From Zymoseptoria tritici IPO323 (lineage: Eukaryota > Ascomycota > Dothideomycetes > Mycosphaerellales > Mycosphaerellaceae), in contig NC_018218.1 in the NCBI RefSeq assembly GCF_000219625.1, positions 2,604,001 to 2,668,000 on the forward strand: a stretch of DNA of 64,000 nucleotides. Reading direction: 5' to 3'. A program made the position numbers and the translations under genes. The notes under the pieces were generated by a model. The model searched no databases, was not told the origin of the DNA, and saw only the letters and a list, made by a program, of their open reading frames with translations. Shown here one piece after another: positions 19,943 to 28,704 of the stretch (position 1 is the first letter of the stretch; each line of letters opens with the position of its first letter).

Positions 19943-20612
19943 AAAGAGTGTGTGAAAGAGCGATTGAGGCGAGGTTGGCAGATCGCAGTTCGATGTTTTC
20001 TTCTTGGTTGATTTCGGCGTGCTTATACATGGCATGGTCCACTCAGTCATGTCTCCAGTCAACGACGTAGCTCACTATTGATAGCTGTGCGATATAAGGA
20101 TTTCACTCAGCGAAGTGTACACGCTCGATAGATGTCGACTTGATCCCAGCACAAATTGCATAAAACCCGGCATCTTGCACAAATAGAGTTTCAGATGCAC
20201 AAGTCCTAAGCGAAGCTTGGTCCGAAGAAGCATGTCGTAAAGAGCTGGTTGCGAACTCCTGGGAAGACGTGAGGCACAAAAAGGGATCATGCACAAATCT
20301 CCAAGCCAATTCATAAACTCCATTGATTTGTGAGACGAGAGCAGGATTCATCGTCACCGCTATTGGAACTATACCCTTGCAGCTAAAGATCGACAGCTTT
20401 TAAGCTCCGAGCAACGGGGATTGTGGCATGTTGCCAATAGTCTTCTTCACGACGCCCTGGAGCTGGCCAAGAAGTGTTGCTGCTCATTGACATTCTGACA
20501 GCAAGCGATCAAACTGACAGATACTGCATAACATTCCGGCCTGACGACGATTCTATCCAGCAGCCATACCTCCGCACAAGACCATCTCGATCTTTCTGCA
20601 TCCACTCTCACC
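19943..20612. other. Intergenic, no gene seen
   Basis: 670 bp between two plus-strand genes. Overlapping minus-strand frames near 20075-20357 have no recognisable pattern. The 3' part is the promoter of the aldo-keto reductase. Confidence 0.5.
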
Positions 20613-21572
20613 ATGGTCAAGATTATCGCCGGTCTGATGGACCTTATGGGCAGCTCTGTCGCCTCAAGTTCCGCGGAAAAGGGCTCAGCCGAGGCGCTGC
20701 AATCTGTCCTAGACCTCCTCCGAGCTCACAATGTCACCGAGCTGGACACGGCACGTGTGTATAACGGCGGACGCAGCGAAGAGGTACTGGGTGAGATTCC
20801 AGAGGCACAGAAGAACTTCACCATCGCGACGAAGGCTCCCGGATTCGTGCCTGGACATCTCACCTACGACAAGATCATGAATGCATGCGATGCTTCCTTG
20901 ACAGCATTGAAGCAGGAGAAAATCGATCTTTTTTACTTTCATGGCCCAGATCGACAGACACCGCTCGAAGATTCATGTAAAGCTATGAACGATCTACACA
21001 AAGCTGGCAAGATTGACAGGTTCGGAATATCCAACTTTACCAGAGAGGAAGTCGAGGAGATCCATGACATCTGTCAGACAAAGGGTTGGATCTTGCCAAC
21101 AGTGTATCAAGGCGGCTACAACCCGTTATCTCGGTCCGCAGAGAAGGAGCTCTTCCCAACCCTGAGACATCTCAACATGGCGTTCTATGCCTACTCTCCA
21201 CTGGCTGGCGGATACTTCAGCAGAACTGCCAGTGAGCTCCGTGAACCTCCTCCTGGAAGTCGAATGGACAAGATCAAGATCTTCAAATCTGTCTATATCA
21301 ACGACACATCTCTCAAGCTCCAGGAGATTCTGACAAAGGCGTGTGATGAGGCTGGTGTGAAGCTCAAGGATGCGACCTTGAGGTGGTTGATGCATCATTC
21401 TGCGCTAGCCAGCCAGGATGCAGTCATTTTGGGAGCCAGCAGCACGGAGCAAATGGAGCAGAATCTAAAGTCGTGCGAGGGCGAGCCTTTGCCAGAAAGT
21501 GTGGTGGCGGCGTTCGAGGAGCTGTTCGTCGAATACTGCAAAGCTGGACTCACGCCAGCGTACTGTGTGTAG
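20613..21572 (+). CDS. Aldo-keto reductase, AKR7/aflatoxin-aldehyde-reductase type
   Basis: A single exon of 319 aa. It is a (beta/alpha)8 NAD(P)H-dependent reductase with the catalytic tetrad recognisable as Asp and Tyr in ELDTARVYNGGRSEE, Lys in ATKAPG and His in FYFHGPDR. KIDRFGISNF, VYQGGYNPLSR and FYAYSPLAGGYF are family blocks, and VILGASSTEQMEQNL is the cofactor phosphate-binding region. The length fits. It probably reduces aldehydes or ketones in the cytosol; the substrate cannot be read from sequence. No biosynthetic cluster surrounds it, so a detoxification role is more likely than a pathway-specific one. Confidence 0.88.
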   Translation: MVKIIAGLMDLMGSSVASSSAEKGSAEALQSVLDLLRAHNVTELDTARVYNGGRSEEVLGEIPEAQKNFTIATKAPGFVPGHLTYDKIMNACDASLTALKQEKIDLFYFHGPDRQTPLEDSCKAMNDLHKAGKIDRFGISNFTREEVEEIHDICQTKGWILPTVYQGGYNPLSRSAEKELFPTLRHLNMAFYAYSPLAGGYFSRTASELREPPPGSRMDKIKIFKSVYINDTSLKLQEILTKACDEAGVKLKDATLRWLMHHSALASQDAVILGASSTEQMEQNLKSCEGEPLPESVVAAFEELFVEYCKAGLTPAYCV

Positions 21573-21737
21573 GGAGCTTGGCGAAGAGTCTGACGTTGTG
21601 GATATCGTTGGAGCTCCGCCCAGCAGAGGGAAGGTATCGTGGTATGATCTTTGGTCCAGACATCTCAAGCTCCAATGAAGATTCTATCATCACGATCCAA
21701 TGGTGAAATCCGTAGATGCTACTCGAACAGGCTGATA

Positions 21738-22700
21738 TCATGACGGTGCGGCGACCGTGGGTAGAGCAAGATCGAACATGACGCCTGCGGCCTCTCGCAC
21801 TTTCTGTTTGGCATTGGCAAGATCTTGGTCAGTCGGAGGTTGGTTGCCCGTTGAGCCAGGCATGGGTGCTCGCATTTGCCGGGCTGTGTATAACTCTCGA
21901 ACATGCTTGGCAGCTATCAGCGTGCTGGTTGCCAAATCCACCAAGAACTCCGCAGACATCAGGTCTGCCGCATCGCTGAACGAGTTGTCTCCGTGTGTAC
22001 TCGCCGCTGGCGGCGGCGGCGTATAGTCGTCCATCATGGGAAGTGGCTCTTGTTCAGAATCAGATCCAGGGTCCGGATTGGATCCGACTTGAAATAAATT
22101 TGTCAGAGCACTGCCAGCAGCAGTCGCAGGGCCACGCTTTTGCGGCCCATGTTGACAATTACTCGGATAAAAGGCGGTCGGATCTGCAGGAGGTCTTGGG
22201 TCCTTCTTCTTACGCCGCACTCTCTTGGCTGGTGGTCCAGATTCGCCGGCAGCTGCTCCAGGCTTCCGGTTCTTGTTGCCTCGCGCTCTCGACTCATCGT
22301 AGGGAATCAGACCCCAGTACGTCTGCAACCGCCAAATCGTACTCGCACCCTTCTTGAGCACGATACCCTGAGCGCCCAACGCATCCGCGATCTGCTCCGC
22401 CGTTTCGCCTCGCGCAGTACGCTCTGTGATTTCTTTCTTGTTGTGCTCCGAGTTCCGCTTCTTCGGCAAAGGCCCGACAGCCTTGCGTTTGCGGTTTGGA
22501 TACTTATATCCGACTGTCCTCCCGGCCGCACGCTGCCGAATGCCCCATGCTAGACGATAGCGGGAGAGTGTCTTTGATGAGCATTGATAGCCTTTGGCGG
22601 CGAGGGCTTCCGTAATTTGCACGAGACTTTCACCATTTCGCGTTCTTTCCTCGACTTCGGCGCGAAAGGGCTCAATTGCTTCGAAGCCTCCTCGAGGCAT
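21738..22700 (-). CDS. Tandem helix-turn-helix (Clr5/transposase-HTH-like) nuclear protein
   Basis: A single exon of 320 aa (MPRGGFEAIEPFRAEVEERT). The N-terminal half has two copies of a ~50-residue helix-turn-helix-like unit. Unit 1 contains ESLVQITEALAAKGYQCSS then SRYRLAWGIR. Unit 2 contains ETAEQIADALGAQGIVLKK then TIWRLQTYWGLIP. The shared pattern is (E/R)RT.xGE(S/T)xxQIxxALxAxG followed by YxxxWG(I/L). Basic linkers (YPNRKRKAVGPLPKKR, AKRVRRKKKDPR) look like nuclear signals. The C-terminal third has an acidic/Pro segment and a helical end. It is probably a DNA-binding protein, possibly domesticated from a transposase-type HTH. The target is unknown. Confidence 0.65.
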   Translation of the reverse strand: MPRGGFEAIEPFRAEVEERTRNGESLVQITEALAAKGYQCSSKTLSRYRLAWGIRQRAAGRTVGYKYPNRKRKAVGPLPKKRNSEHNKKEITERTARGETAEQIADALGAQGIVLKKGASTIWRLQTYWGLIPYDESRARGNKNRKPGAAAGESGPPAKRVRRKKKDPRPPADPTAFYPSNCQHGPQKRGPATAAGSALTNLFQVGSNPDPGSDSEQEPLPMMDDYTPPPPAASTHGDNSFSDAADLMSAEFLVDLATSTLIAAKHVRELYTARQMRAPMPGSTGNQPPTDQDLANAKQKVREAAGVMFDLALPTVAAPS

Positions 22701-23135
22701 TGTCTACACTAGTTTTGGCAGGCCTGAGTGCTGGGAGACAAAGTTTGTCGACTTCGATTGAGGTGAAGTCACGGCTGAAACGAGGGAGACAGCGGTGAGA
22801 AAGGTGAGGTGCCTCCGCTATGGGTGCTGACTAAGGAAATCTATGGGTGCTGACTAAGGAAATCTCACCCGTGTCGGGTGCATTTGACCTTCAAGGCATT
22901 GTCATAAAGGCACGATCACATTCGAGATTCTCTTCACTTCAGATCACTGCATTGGCGAAACCAAGAAGGCTTCTCACTTCCAAGACAGATTTCGTGCGAA
23001 TGGGCTAGCGCTAGTCAGCAGCAACCAAACACTAGGTAGGAAGCCAAAGGCAGTTGCTGTGGCTTCCAAAATGCTGCTGAGCTGATCTTGGAGTTCGGAG
23101 CTTTACGATCGTGGATGTGATAATGGTATGATGCG
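22701..23135. other. Divergent intergenic region (HTH gene / folylpolyglutamate synthase)
   Basis: 435 bp between divergent starts. It carries a perfect 23-bp tandem duplication at 22818-22863. Otherwise no feature is seen. Confidence 0.5.
22818..22863. repeat. Perfect 23-bp direct tandem duplication
   Basis: The unit starts CTATGGGTGCTGACTAAGG and occurs twice head to tail without mismatch (22818-22840, 22841-22863). The unit contains TGACTAA, an AP-1-like core, so the duplication may double a regulatory site upstream of the HTH gene. That reading is inference. Confidence 0.8.
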
Positions 23136-24907
23136 ATGAGCGCGGATCTCCTCTCTTCGGCAACAACTCTCAGACTCTCAAGGCCCTGGTTGCGACCCAC
23201 GACCGCAGTATCTCTCTCGGCAAAGTGCAGGTCGTTCGCTTTCAAGGCATCGTCTAACATGGCTGGCGGGCAACGTCCGGGCGCTGGTAACTACGAAGTA
23301 CGCAGGATGACGGTCACCCTTCTATGGAGATAAGGTATTGACCATCGATGTAGGATGCCGTCCGACTTGTCAATGCTCGACGACGGCAAGCAAGACCGCA
23401 AGAATTTAGCTCGGACTCTATAGCGCCCAAACCCAGCCAGACATCGAGCGGCACACCTGGCCTGAGAGGCACGCCAAGTATCGTTGGCATGTTGGAGTGG
23501 TTACAGGCTTTGGGGCATTCGGTTCGTGGGTCGCACATCAAATTCAATGCTGTCAGCTGAATCTGATCTTTAGATGGAAGCCATCAATAAATTGAATATC
23601 ATACACGTCGCTGGTACAAAAGGCAAAGGCTCCACTTGCGCCTTCGCCGAGTCAATTCTACGAGCTCATGGCCGCCGCACCGGCTTCCCGCGGAAGACTG
23701 GACTCTATACCTCACCCCATTTGATGCTACCTGAAGAGAGGATTCGAATCAACTACGAGCCGCTGTCACCTTGGCTCTTCGCAACATACTTCTTCGAAGT
23801 GAACGACCGTTTGCCGGAGCTCGAGGCCAAGTATGATCCTTCGAAGAACGTTGTTGATCGTGGCCCTCGATTTCTCCAGATGTTTGCTCTCTTCGCATTC
23901 CACGTCTTCATCCGCGAGAAGGTTGATGTTGCAATCATCGAAACCCACAGTGGAGGCCAGTACGATGCCACGAACGTCGTTCAGAACCCCATTGTCACTG
24001 CGATATCAACGCTAGGGATGGATCACATTGACATGCTGGGACCTACAATCGAGAACATTGCATGGCACAAAGCGGGCATCTTCAAGGCTGGAGCGGTCGC
24101 GCTCTCGGCAGTACAGGACCAAGGTCCATCGAAAGTGCTTAAAGAGCGGGCCATAGAGAAAGGCGAAGATGTGCGTTTCGTACAGCTGGACACTAGGCTT
24201 CCATTGGACTCCCTCAACCTCCAACCTCGAGTTCAGAGGAAGAATGCGTCGTTGGCAGTGGCTGCGGCTTCCGCATTTCTCGCCAGGATTGGCCCTGATC
24301 CAATCAAAGACCTGACTGATGAAGACATCGCAGCAGGTGTTGAACAGTTCTCCTGGCCTGGCAGATTTCAAACACTTGCCGAAGGCAACATGACTTGGTT
24401 CCTCGACTCGGCACACAACAACATGAGCGTTGAGATTGCAGCAGAGTGGTTCGCACAAGCTGGACGATCTCTACAAATGTATGCTATGCTTTCTCTGAGT
24501 AGAAGTCGTGTCCACTGACATCGTTGCCTAGTGCTAGTCAGAAGTCCTACCAGCGCATACTGATCTTCAGCCATATCAACGAGCTGAGAGACGCAGCAGA
24601 GCTGCTCACAAGCCTGGGCACGGCGTTGCATTCACACGATGCAGACGTGGCACATGTAATATTCAGCACGTATGATGAGTCTGAGGGCGACAAGAGCGCT
24701 CACACATCTGAGACTCTGGCACCACTCGATCGAGCGTGGGCATCAATTGCAGCTCCCGGAAAGGTCTGGCATGAACCAACGATCCAAGGTGCGATTGCGT
24801 TGGCGAGGAGATTGAGCATCGGGGAAACGCAGACGCTCATCACTGGCAGCCAGCACCTGGTCGGTCCCGCGCTGAAGGTGTTGGGATGGGCTCCTAAGCC
24901 CACATGA
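23136..24907 (+). CDS. met7: Folylpolyglutamate synthase with possible mitochondrial and cytosolic starts
   Basis: Exons 23136 (or 23259)..23297, 23354..23521, 23574..24478 and 24532..24907. From ATG 23259 the product is 495 aa (MAGGQRPGAGNYE...). From the in-frame upstream ATG at 23136 it gains 41 residues rich in Ser, Arg, Ala and Leu, a good mitochondrial presequence. Introns are 56, 52 and 53 nt. Key features are the P-loop HVAGTKGKGSTCAF, YTSPHL, ETHSGGQYDATNV, STLGMDHIDMLG, IAWHKAGIFK, and WPGRFQ with FLDSAHNN. FPGS adds gamma-glutamates to folates, retaining them in cytosol and mitochondria. In other eukaryotes one gene makes both isoforms from alternative starts, and this arrangement fits. 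A minus-strand frame starting at the same place is a shadow. Confidence 0.92.
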
Positions 24908-25472
24908 TCGGAAGAAAGATAGTTGTGGCCGCTGTCATCGCCTATGAGGTGACTCGCTACGTTGTGCTGTGATCTAGAAGACCGAATGTTCGCAGCACAC
25001 CGATCGTGAGTCAAGCATCGCATGGTTCTCTGAGTACTGTAATCGGTCTTTCCGACCAGAGTGAGCACGCGTGCGGGTTTGGATGATGTCTCATGTGTCG
25101 TTTGGCGCTCAGACGGCTAGCCGCTGTTCCAGCATCTCACATGGAGAGATAGATTCGCAATCATGTGTGATGTGAAGCCGTCAAATAGCGAACCCTGTGA
25201 GAAAAGACCCATCTCTGGTTCTCCACAGTCTGCGGAAGAGCGGATAAAGCGAACTGGCAGCAGCTGGGCGTGGCGAATTTCACTTTGGTCCAGAAACTTG
25301 CGTTGAGCTCGCCCGACCCTTCCCGACGAGCGTAACGCACGGACCAGCAACTCTCGGATAGGGAGAGTCTTCAAAATTCTTCCACCGACCAGCTTCCCTC
25401 TCGATTCCATCAACCACTCCACTCAACCCTCACTTTCTTTCCGGTTCATTTGCAACAGCACAAACCGTCACA
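24908..25472. promoter_or_regulatory. Promoter region of the ADP/ATP carrier
   Basis: 565 bp between FPGS and the carrier, both on the plus strand. The stretch 25375-25445 is C/T-rich directly before the start codon, which is typical of strongly expressed fungal genes. No gene is seen. Confidence 0.45.
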
Positions 25473-27019
25473 ATGTCAGGTAAGCACATGGATCTGATGG
25501 CCCGTCTCGCGCCGTGCGCGCCTTTGCGGACAGAGCGGCTAACAGAGAAACAGGTCAACAACAGGACAAGTCCTTGTACGTCAACTTCACCGAGCAGCAT
25601 CATCTCAATGTTAGCAGTCAGCTGGTCAACGCTCCGTGAATGCGCCGAGCGAATTGCTTCCGTGCACCACGGCTTCGTTGACTCCGCTGGCGCGCTGAAG
25701 AGAACAATGCGCAGCTGTCCTTACCCGAGGATGATAAGCTAACTGCAGTACAGTATGGGCATGCCCGGCTTCGTCGTCGACTTCTTGAGTACGTTCTACC
25801 TCGTTCCAATCACCCCCGATGGAACTGGACAGACCTCCGATGGCCTGGGCCTCGGCGAATGATCAAGAGCTTGGGCACAACAGATACGGAAGAGCATGAA
25901 ACTGACAACAAACGCAGTGGGTGGTGTTTCCGCCGCCGTCTCGAAGACCGCTGCCGCTCCCATTGAGCGTGTCAAGCTTCTCATCCAGAACCAGGTATGT
26001 CACTTCCAATGGCGAACAGCTTGCCTGAGCTCGGAACGCGCAGGAAGCGCCGCCAAACCTCCAGCCGAAAAGAATGTGAAGCGCTGACCAGCTGTTTCCA
26101 ACAGGACGAGATGTTGAAGAGCGGACGTCTCAGCCACAAGTACGAGGGTATCGGTGACTGCTTCAAGCGCACCACCGCCGATGAGGGTGTCGCCGCTCTC
26201 TGGCGTGGTAACACTGCCAACGTCCTCCGTTATTTCCCAACCCAGGCTCTCAACTTCGCTTTCCGCGACACCTTCAAGTCGATGTTCGGCTACAAGAAGG
26301 AGCGTGACGGTTACGCGTGGTGGATGGTTGGCAACTTGGCCTCCGGTGGTGTACGTTCTACGTCCTGCAATCTGGCTTCTCCATCACCCACTGACTCGCT
26401 CCACAGATGGCCGGTGCCACTTCCCTCCTCTTCGTCTACTCCCTCGACTACGCCCGTACTCGTCTCGCCAACGACGCCAAGTCCGCCAAGAAGGGCGGTG
26501 ATGGCCAGCGCCAGTTCAACGGTCTCTTGGACGTCTACAAGAAGACCCTCGCCTCTGACGGTATCCTCGGTCTGTACCGTGGTTTCGGTCCTTCCGTCGC
26601 TGGTATCGTCGTCTACCGTGGTCTCTACTTCGGAATGTACGATTCGCTCAAGCCTGTCCTTCTCACCGGTAACCTCGAGGGCAACTTCCTCGCTTCTTTC
26701 TTGCTCGGATGGACCGTCACCACTGGTGCCGGTATTGCCTCTTACCCTCTCGACACCGTCCGCCGCCGCATGATGATGACTTCCGGAGAGGTGAGCAATT
26801 CTCTTGCATCTGCCACCTCGAACATTTCACTGACAAGATATACAGGCCGTCAAGTACAAGTCCTCGTTCGATGCCGCCAGCCAGATCGTCGCCAAGGAGG
26901 GTGTCAAGTCTCTCTTCAAGGGTGCCGGTGCCAACATCCTCCGTGGTGTTGCTGGAGCTGGTGTGCTGTCCATCTACGACCAGATGCAGCTCCTCATGTT
27001 CGGAAAGAAGTTCAAGTAA
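25473..27019 (+). CDS. aac: Mitochondrial ADP/ATP carrier
   Basis: Seven exons: 25473..25479, 25554..25575, 25754..25788, 25918..25994, 26105..26350, 26407..26790 and 26846..27019, giving 314 aa. The first three coding exons are tiny (7, 22 and 35 nt), so the N-terminus [20 protein letters not shown] is assembled across four splice junctions. The protein has three mitochondrial-carrier repeats ([41 protein letters not shown]) and the nucleotide-carrier signature RRRMMM. It exchanges cytosolic ADP for matrix ATP across the inner membrane. Codons are C-ending and strongly biased compared with neighbours, consistent with high expression. All joins preserve frame and family sequence. Confidence 0.95.
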
Positions 27020-27421
27020 ACAACTCGCCCCACGAGTTCAGGCCGCCAAAAGCAAAGACAATACAGGGTGGCCTGTGAAAATGGAGAGGAGGAGAGGAAG
27101 GTCTGCATGCCTTTAGAAGATTGCAGATGGTGGAAAAGTGGTTTGCATTGCTGCTCTGGGTTCTACGGGTGCCCTGGGCAGGATGGTATATCATGACTGC
27201 TGCGTTGCCAGCAGAGCGTGATGCACGTGTACCATTAGCCTGGGCAACACTGCCTGTATTACAATTGTCCTTTAACTACTGGCGTATAGAGGTCTGTTCG
27301 CGGAAAGTGGTGGATACCAGAGTAACGAGACGTGAAATCGTCTTCTCAGTGACCGCTGTTTATTCTAGGCCACCCAATGCTCTCGACGAATTGGCAATGC
27401 AGGACGTGCAAGACCGCGAGT
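27020..27421. other. Convergent intergenic region
   Basis: 402 bp between the 3' ends of the ADP/ATP carrier (plus) and the next gene (minus). It should hold both 3' untranslated regions. No further feature is seen. Confidence 0.5.
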
Positions 27422-28135
27422 TCATGATTCGCGATTGATCCTCTTCCAAACCTCCTTCTCGGTCTCAGCCAGCGTGGTGCCCGCAGAAGAAGCCCAGCCC
27501 TTTACAGTGTTCCACACGTTGCCTGCAGTCTCATTCGTGCTATCACTCAGTCCCAAATTCGTGGCCATGCTCGGTCTGCTCTGCTCTTGCTCCAAACTCG
27601 CTCTCGCCGCGGGCGTCAACTCTTGCGCGTGCACATTCTGCTGGTACCCTGGAGGACCGGAGCCAGCTTGGATCTGCTGCGGCGCTGCGGCGGCGCCGAA
27701 GTTTAGCGTGGTCGGCCCAGCTGCTGTCGTGCTGTAGGTCGAAGCGTGGTTCACTTGAGGTGACGGTATGGCCATTTGTGGAGGCATTGTCGTCACTTCG
27801 CCGGCTTTGGGAGGTGGTGGGAGGGTGCTCGTCGCGGTCGCCGTCATCGGAGCTTGCTGAGAGGGTGGGACTGGCACTGCGCCTGGTTGTGGTGCCGGTG
27901 GTCCATAGTCGGTCGCTGGTGTGGTTCGCGTAGGCTGTGGTAGAGCCTGTGGTTGTGGAATGTATGGTGTTGGAGCTGGTGCCGCGGGCGCGCCTGGTCT
28001 AGCTGCTGGGTACGGTGAATGCTGCTGTGCTTGTGTCGTGGTCGCGGAGTTGTCTGCGGGGAGCCCTGATGCAGATGTCGCATTCGTCTTCGAAGGGGTT
28101 ATTGGATCGTTGATGTGCACGGGCACGGGAGGCAT
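27422..28135 (-). CDS. Pro/Ala/Gln-rich protein with conserved C-terminal helix, unknown function
   Basis: A single exon of 237 aa from MPPVPVHINDP. The first ~150 residues are disordered, rich in Pro, Ala, Thr and Gln. The C-terminal part is ordered: GYQQNVHAQELTPAARASLE, then ETAGNVWNTVKGWASSAGTT and LAETEKEVWKRIN, an amphipathic helical end. I recall this tail in uncharacterised proteins across Pezizomycotina, so the gene is probably real and conserved, but no function is known to me. Its start faces the DUF7587-like gene across 569 bp that contain inverted-repeat element copy B. Confidence 0.7.
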   Translation of the reverse strand: MPPVPVHINDPITPSKTNATSASGLPADNSATTTQAQQHSPYPAARPGAPAAPAPTPYIPQPQALPQPTRTTPATDYGPPAPQPGAVPVPPSQQAPMTATATSTLPPPPKAGEVTTMPPQMAIPSPQVNHASTYSTTAAGPTTLNFGAAAAPQQIQAGSGPPGYQQNVHAQELTPAARASLEQEQSRPSMATNLGLSDSTNETAGNVWNTVKGWASSAGTTLAETEKEVWKRINRES

Positions 28136-28704
28136 GGTTGAAGATGTGGTCGCAAAAGGTTGGTAGAGATTGCAAAGACAATAGAAGAAGTTGTCTGCTA
28201 AGTTCGCTGCATGGAGAGATGTGCTAGATCGTATGGTGTAGGCAACGAACCAAAGCCTGAGGTTCTTGGTTGCTTAAAAGCAACGTTTGACCGGACGTGC
28301 CTCCCTTTGCTCCCTTGCTACCTCCGTGGTCCCGCTCAAATTGCACCGTATGCGTCGGACAATGTTGGCCTGGCGTGTGCTGCCTGCGCGAGAGAACGGA
28401 GGAACAATCGAAGGAGGTGGACGTCTACGCAGAATCGAAAGCAGTGACTAGAAGGCAGAGGCTCTCCGACAAACACTGTACGATCCAAGGTACTAGAGTC
28501 CGAGTTACGTGTTGCGGTTTGAGCGGACCCGTGGAGGTACCTCACGTCGTCCCACGGTTGACTTCTCTTCTGAACATGGTATCCTGATGACGAGAGCCTT
28601 GACTAGGTTGAGGATATACAAGACCACCGACGTGGCCACACAGGTAGGGGCAATTGATATCTTTCCCTCCTCTTTCTATCACTCACTTTCTATCACTCGT
28701 CGGC
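28136..28704. other. Divergent promoter region carrying inverted-repeat element copy B
   Basis: 569 bp between two divergent start codons. The 221-bp element at 28319-28539 takes up more than a third of it, so the element sits inside the regulatory DNA of both genes. Confidence 0.6.
28319..28539 (-). mobile_element. 221-bp TA-flanked inverted-repeat element (MITE-like), copy B
   Basis: It begins TACCTCCGTGG and ends GGAGGTA, exactly 221 bp like copies A and C. It aligns end to end with the reverse complement of copy C, so it is inserted in the opposite orientation. Long imperfect terminal inverted repeats contain GCTCAAATTGCA on one side and TTGCGGTTTGAGCGG on the other. It has no transposase coding capacity. 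Substitutions between copies are spread along the element, so the insertions are not very recent. Confidence 0.75.

Noticed and set aside
23015..23260. 81-codon minus frame starting opposite the FPGS start
   Set aside because: It is antisense to the FPGS presequence, which has better support, and shows no family features.
20613..24907. Possible secondary-metabolite cluster around the aldo-keto reductase
   Set aside because: Neighbours are housekeeping or unrelated (HTH protein, FPGS), and no synthase, P450 or transporter is present.
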